Below are positions 30,391 to 31,797 of a stretch of 31,797 nt of DNA, piece by piece. The stretch covers positions 1 to 31,797 of the forward strand of contig CALDHV010000261.1 of assembly GCA_937902305.1 (NCBI GenBank). Reading direction: 5' to 3'. How positions within the stretch are numbered: position 1 is the first letter of the stretch; each line of letters starts with the position of its first letter. The stretch is from an uncultured Clostridia bacterium (lineage in GTDB: Bacteria; Bacillota; Clostridia; Oscillospirales; Acutalibacteraceae). Made by a program: the position numbers and the translations under genes. Below the pieces are notes generated by a model. It worked only from the letters and a program-made list of their open reading frames with translations, ran no database searches and was not told the DNA's origin.

Positions 30391-30948
30391 TTAAAGTCGC
30401 GCGTCTGTAGACTGTTTGGTGATTCCGGTATATACATACCTATCGTCTTTGCTTACACCAAAATATACTTTATTATCTGCGGCTCCTTTGTTCAGCCAGT
30501 CATTAAAACCGGTGCCAACATTAACATCAACTTTTTTGGCTGCTTTGCTTGCTTTTTCCTGTAATTCAGCAACCGCTTTTTGCGTTTGGTTGGCTAGTTT
30601 TTTGAACTGACTTGTTGCATCTTGCGCGGCCTTTTTGGCGGTGCTGAGCGTGGCATCGACCGTCTTTTTTGCGGCTTTGGAAAGATCGCTGATCTTATTT
30701 GCTGTAGATGCGGTCTTTTTAATGGCTTTTGCAGTGTCTACAACGTCATCCACTGTGTCGACTACATTGCCTACCCGTTTAGCCGTTTTGCAAATATCTG
30801 CAACATCATCCAGCTTGCCGACAACCTTAGCAGCCTTACCAACATAAGAACCCGGGACAAAGGGTAACACAACGGAAACGGCATCCCATGCTAAGAACCC
30901 AAAGTTTAACCAACTGGGATCCTTAGAAATGTCCGATCTAATTGGAAA
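30391..30948 (-). pseudogene. Polymorphic-toxin C-terminal fragment (pretoxin part, truncated nuclease-like tip)
   Basis: The frame is open from 30948 but has no plausible start codon and ribosome binding site until a GTG at 30870, which itself lacks a good site. The N-terminal part reads DPSWLNFGFLAWDAVSV then VLPFVPGSYVGKAAK, the usual pretoxin/linker pattern of RHS-type toxins. A long Lys/Ala-rich helical section of about 80 residues with 7-residue character follows. The end YVYTGITKQSTDAR resembles the start of a GIY-YIG-like nuclease (Y.GI...R), but the protein stops right there, far short of a full domain. It lies 20 bases after the immunity gene on the same strand, which is the usual place of an orphan toxin tip. 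It is AT-richer than its surroundings. Confidence 0.6.
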
Positions 30949-30959
30949 TTAGATCGGGC
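30931..30959 (-). terminator. 11-bp perfect hairpin between immunity gene and toxin fragment
   Basis: CCGATCTAATT (30933-30943) and AATTAGATCGG (30947-30957) pair around a 3-base loop. On the minus strand it follows the immunity gene and overlaps the beginning of the toxin fragment; only a weak T-run (CATTTCT) follows. Confidence 0.55.
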
Positions 30960-30967
30960 ATTGATTG

Positions 30968-31585
30968 TTATGGAAGTTCTGCCAAACTACTGTCGATGAT
31001 TAGCTCCTCGTTGATTTTACGGCCTATGCCAGTAATTGTTGATACACTAAATAGACCTACTAAGTTGGGATCTTGAGGCGCGGTGATCTCTTGACGATAT
31101 TCATTACAATAAAACCCTAATACGATATCGTAAAAACCGTAATCAATCTGTTCAAAAGATTCGTCTGTGTGACCGACATTGAAAAAATAACCTCTCGTCC
31201 AATACTCTCTGCCCACTGTACAAGGCCGAATAAGCAGGTTTTTAAAATCCGGCGTAAAACCCGGCGTAACTGTAGCGCCATCGACAAAGGTTGCTTTGTC
31301 TTTAAATATCATTACAATGAGCAGATCTTCTCCATTGATATTATTGATGCTATCTTTCATAACCAGCCCATAGAAGTACAAATTGTCTCTGGGGCTAACC
31401 AAAAAGATATCACCCTTTTTAGGATGTACTCTTTTTCGTTTGATTAGTTTGAGCTGATATTCATTTGGATTCTGTTCTTCATCCAATGCATCCAGCTTCA
31501 CTTGAATATCTTCGGGTAGCGCATTGTATCGCTGTTTACGCCTTTTTAAGAATAAATTATCGTTTGGGTGTATAACTTTTACCAT
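30968..31585 (-). CDS. Immunity protein, Imm26-like
   Basis: The 205-residue soluble protein contains a central region that resembles the Imm26 family of immunity proteins from polymorphic toxin systems: KKGDIFLVSPRDNLYFYGLVM with DLLIVMIFKD, and the later RPCTVGREYWTRGYFFNVG. Immunity proteins bind and block a cognate toxin tip. The N-terminal 60 residues are basic and probably an added helical part. ATG at 31585 follows AAAGGA; an ATG at 31603 overlaps the stop of the upstream toxin tail (ATGA) and could be used by coupling. The gene is AT-rich, unlike the neighbours, and lies between two truncated toxin tails. Confidence 0.7.
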   Translation of the reverse strand: MVKVIHPNDNLFLKRRKQRYNALPEDIQVKLDALDEEQNPNEYQLKLIKRKRVHPKKGDIFLVSPRDNLYFYGLVMKDSINNINGEDLLIVMIFKDKATFVDGATVTPGFTPDFKNLLIRPCTVGREYWTRGYFFNVGHTDESFEQIDYGFYDIVLGFYCNEYRQEITAPQDPNLVGLFSVSTITGIGRKINEELIIDSSLAELP

Positions 31586-31599
31586 AATTGTATCCTTTC

Positions 31600-31716
31600 T
31601 CATTTAAATCGGTCAAATATCCGCAGTATATCTTCTTGCTGTTTCACCCAGTTGATGGCTGCATCATGATATCGATGCGTCTTAGCAATACTATTAATTT
31701 TATTGCGTGTAAAATA
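31600..31716 (-). pseudogene. Short toxin tail fragment ending in the immunity gene start
   Basis: A 38-codon frame, without a start codon, ends INWVKQQEDILRIFDRFK; its TGA overlaps the ATG at 31603 in an ATGA, the normal arrangement for a toxin tip and its immunity gene. A stop codon closes it upstream at 31717-31719, so the body of the toxin is missing. No known toxin family could be recognised from so short a piece. Confidence 0.5.
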
Positions 31717-31723
31717 TCATATC

Positions 31724-31752
31724 TTGATTTTTGATAGATGAAAGTGTATAGT
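31724..31752 (+). promoter_or_regulatory. Promoter of the gene at the right edge
   Basis: TTGATT (31724-31729) and TATAGT (31747-31752) are 17 bases apart. AGGAG at 31771-31775 precedes the ATG at 31786. Confidence 0.65.
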
Positions 31753-31785
31753 ATTGGTGATAGAAAAAACAGGAGTTGTAAACCG

Positions 31786-31797
31786 ATGAAAAATCCT
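31786..31797 (+). CDS. Start of an unknown gene, cut by the window edge
   Basis: Only four codons (MKNP) are visible. AGGAG ten bases upstream and a promoter-like pair at 31724-31752 make a real gene start likely. Nothing can be said about the product. Confidence 0.5.

Noticed and set aside
28297..30564. Long open frame on the + strand (755 codons) over the ABC transporter
   Set aside because: It is the antisense shadow of the ABC transporter gene, whose motifs are complete; the product has no recognisable domain.

Overview
The window looks like a chromosomal piece of an endospore-forming, GC-rich member of the Clostridia (Bacillota), probably in or near the Oscillospiraceae/Ruminococcaceae. 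The sporulation genes spoVAD and spoVAE, RNase M5, a DUF348-G5-3D cell-wall protein, the rpsO-pnp pair, strong AGGAGG-type ribosome binding sites and sigma-A type promoters all fit this. No species is named because no marker here allows it. Gene positions follow the six-frame reading; starts were moved where a ribosome binding site argued for it.

Left part (1-11.3 kb, nearly all on the + strand) is mostly housekeeping: the 3' end of spoVAD, a LacI-type regulator, a CAT/E2-fold acyltransferase homologue with an altered catalytic motif, then the run comEC - holA - rnmV. A gene-free stretch of about 1.1 kb follows, holding a dispersed repeat, several hairpins and leftward promoters aimed at the 3' end of rnmV. 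Next come a 3D-domain cell-wall protein with a structured leader, then rpsO and pnp, closed by a perfect bidirectional terminator.

Middle part (11.3-19.4 kb) has an anomeric sugar-kinase-like gene (NahK family) divergent from a likely choline-handling operon: a fusion of winged helix, LicC-type cytidylyltransferase and LicA-type kinase, a 35-residue membrane peptide, and a sodium:solute symporter. Together these could import choline or a similar amino alcohol and turn it into a CDP derivative. serS, spoVAE (far from spoVAD) and a CNNM/CorC-type membrane protein follow.

Right part (19.4-31.8 kb) holds a two-gene operon of a membrane-anchored type-B carboxylesterase and an A-PCP-C nonribosomal-peptide-like protein, a tRNA-Arg(CCU), a metallophosphoesterase, three small unrecognised genes, recG and an ABC half-transporter. 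The last 1.4 kb is visibly AT-richer and carries polymorphic-toxin debris: an Imm26-like immunity gene between two promoterless, truncated toxin tails. A new gene starts at the right edge.

The most unusual non-coding structure is a modular dispersed repeat seen in four intergenic places. It contains a heptanucleotide tandem repeat (NNRTCTA, 4-5 copies), GC-rich hairpins and shared blocks. Two inverted copies bracket the esterase/NRPS/tRNA/phosphoesterase segment, and one copy forms the last codons of the CNNM-type gene.
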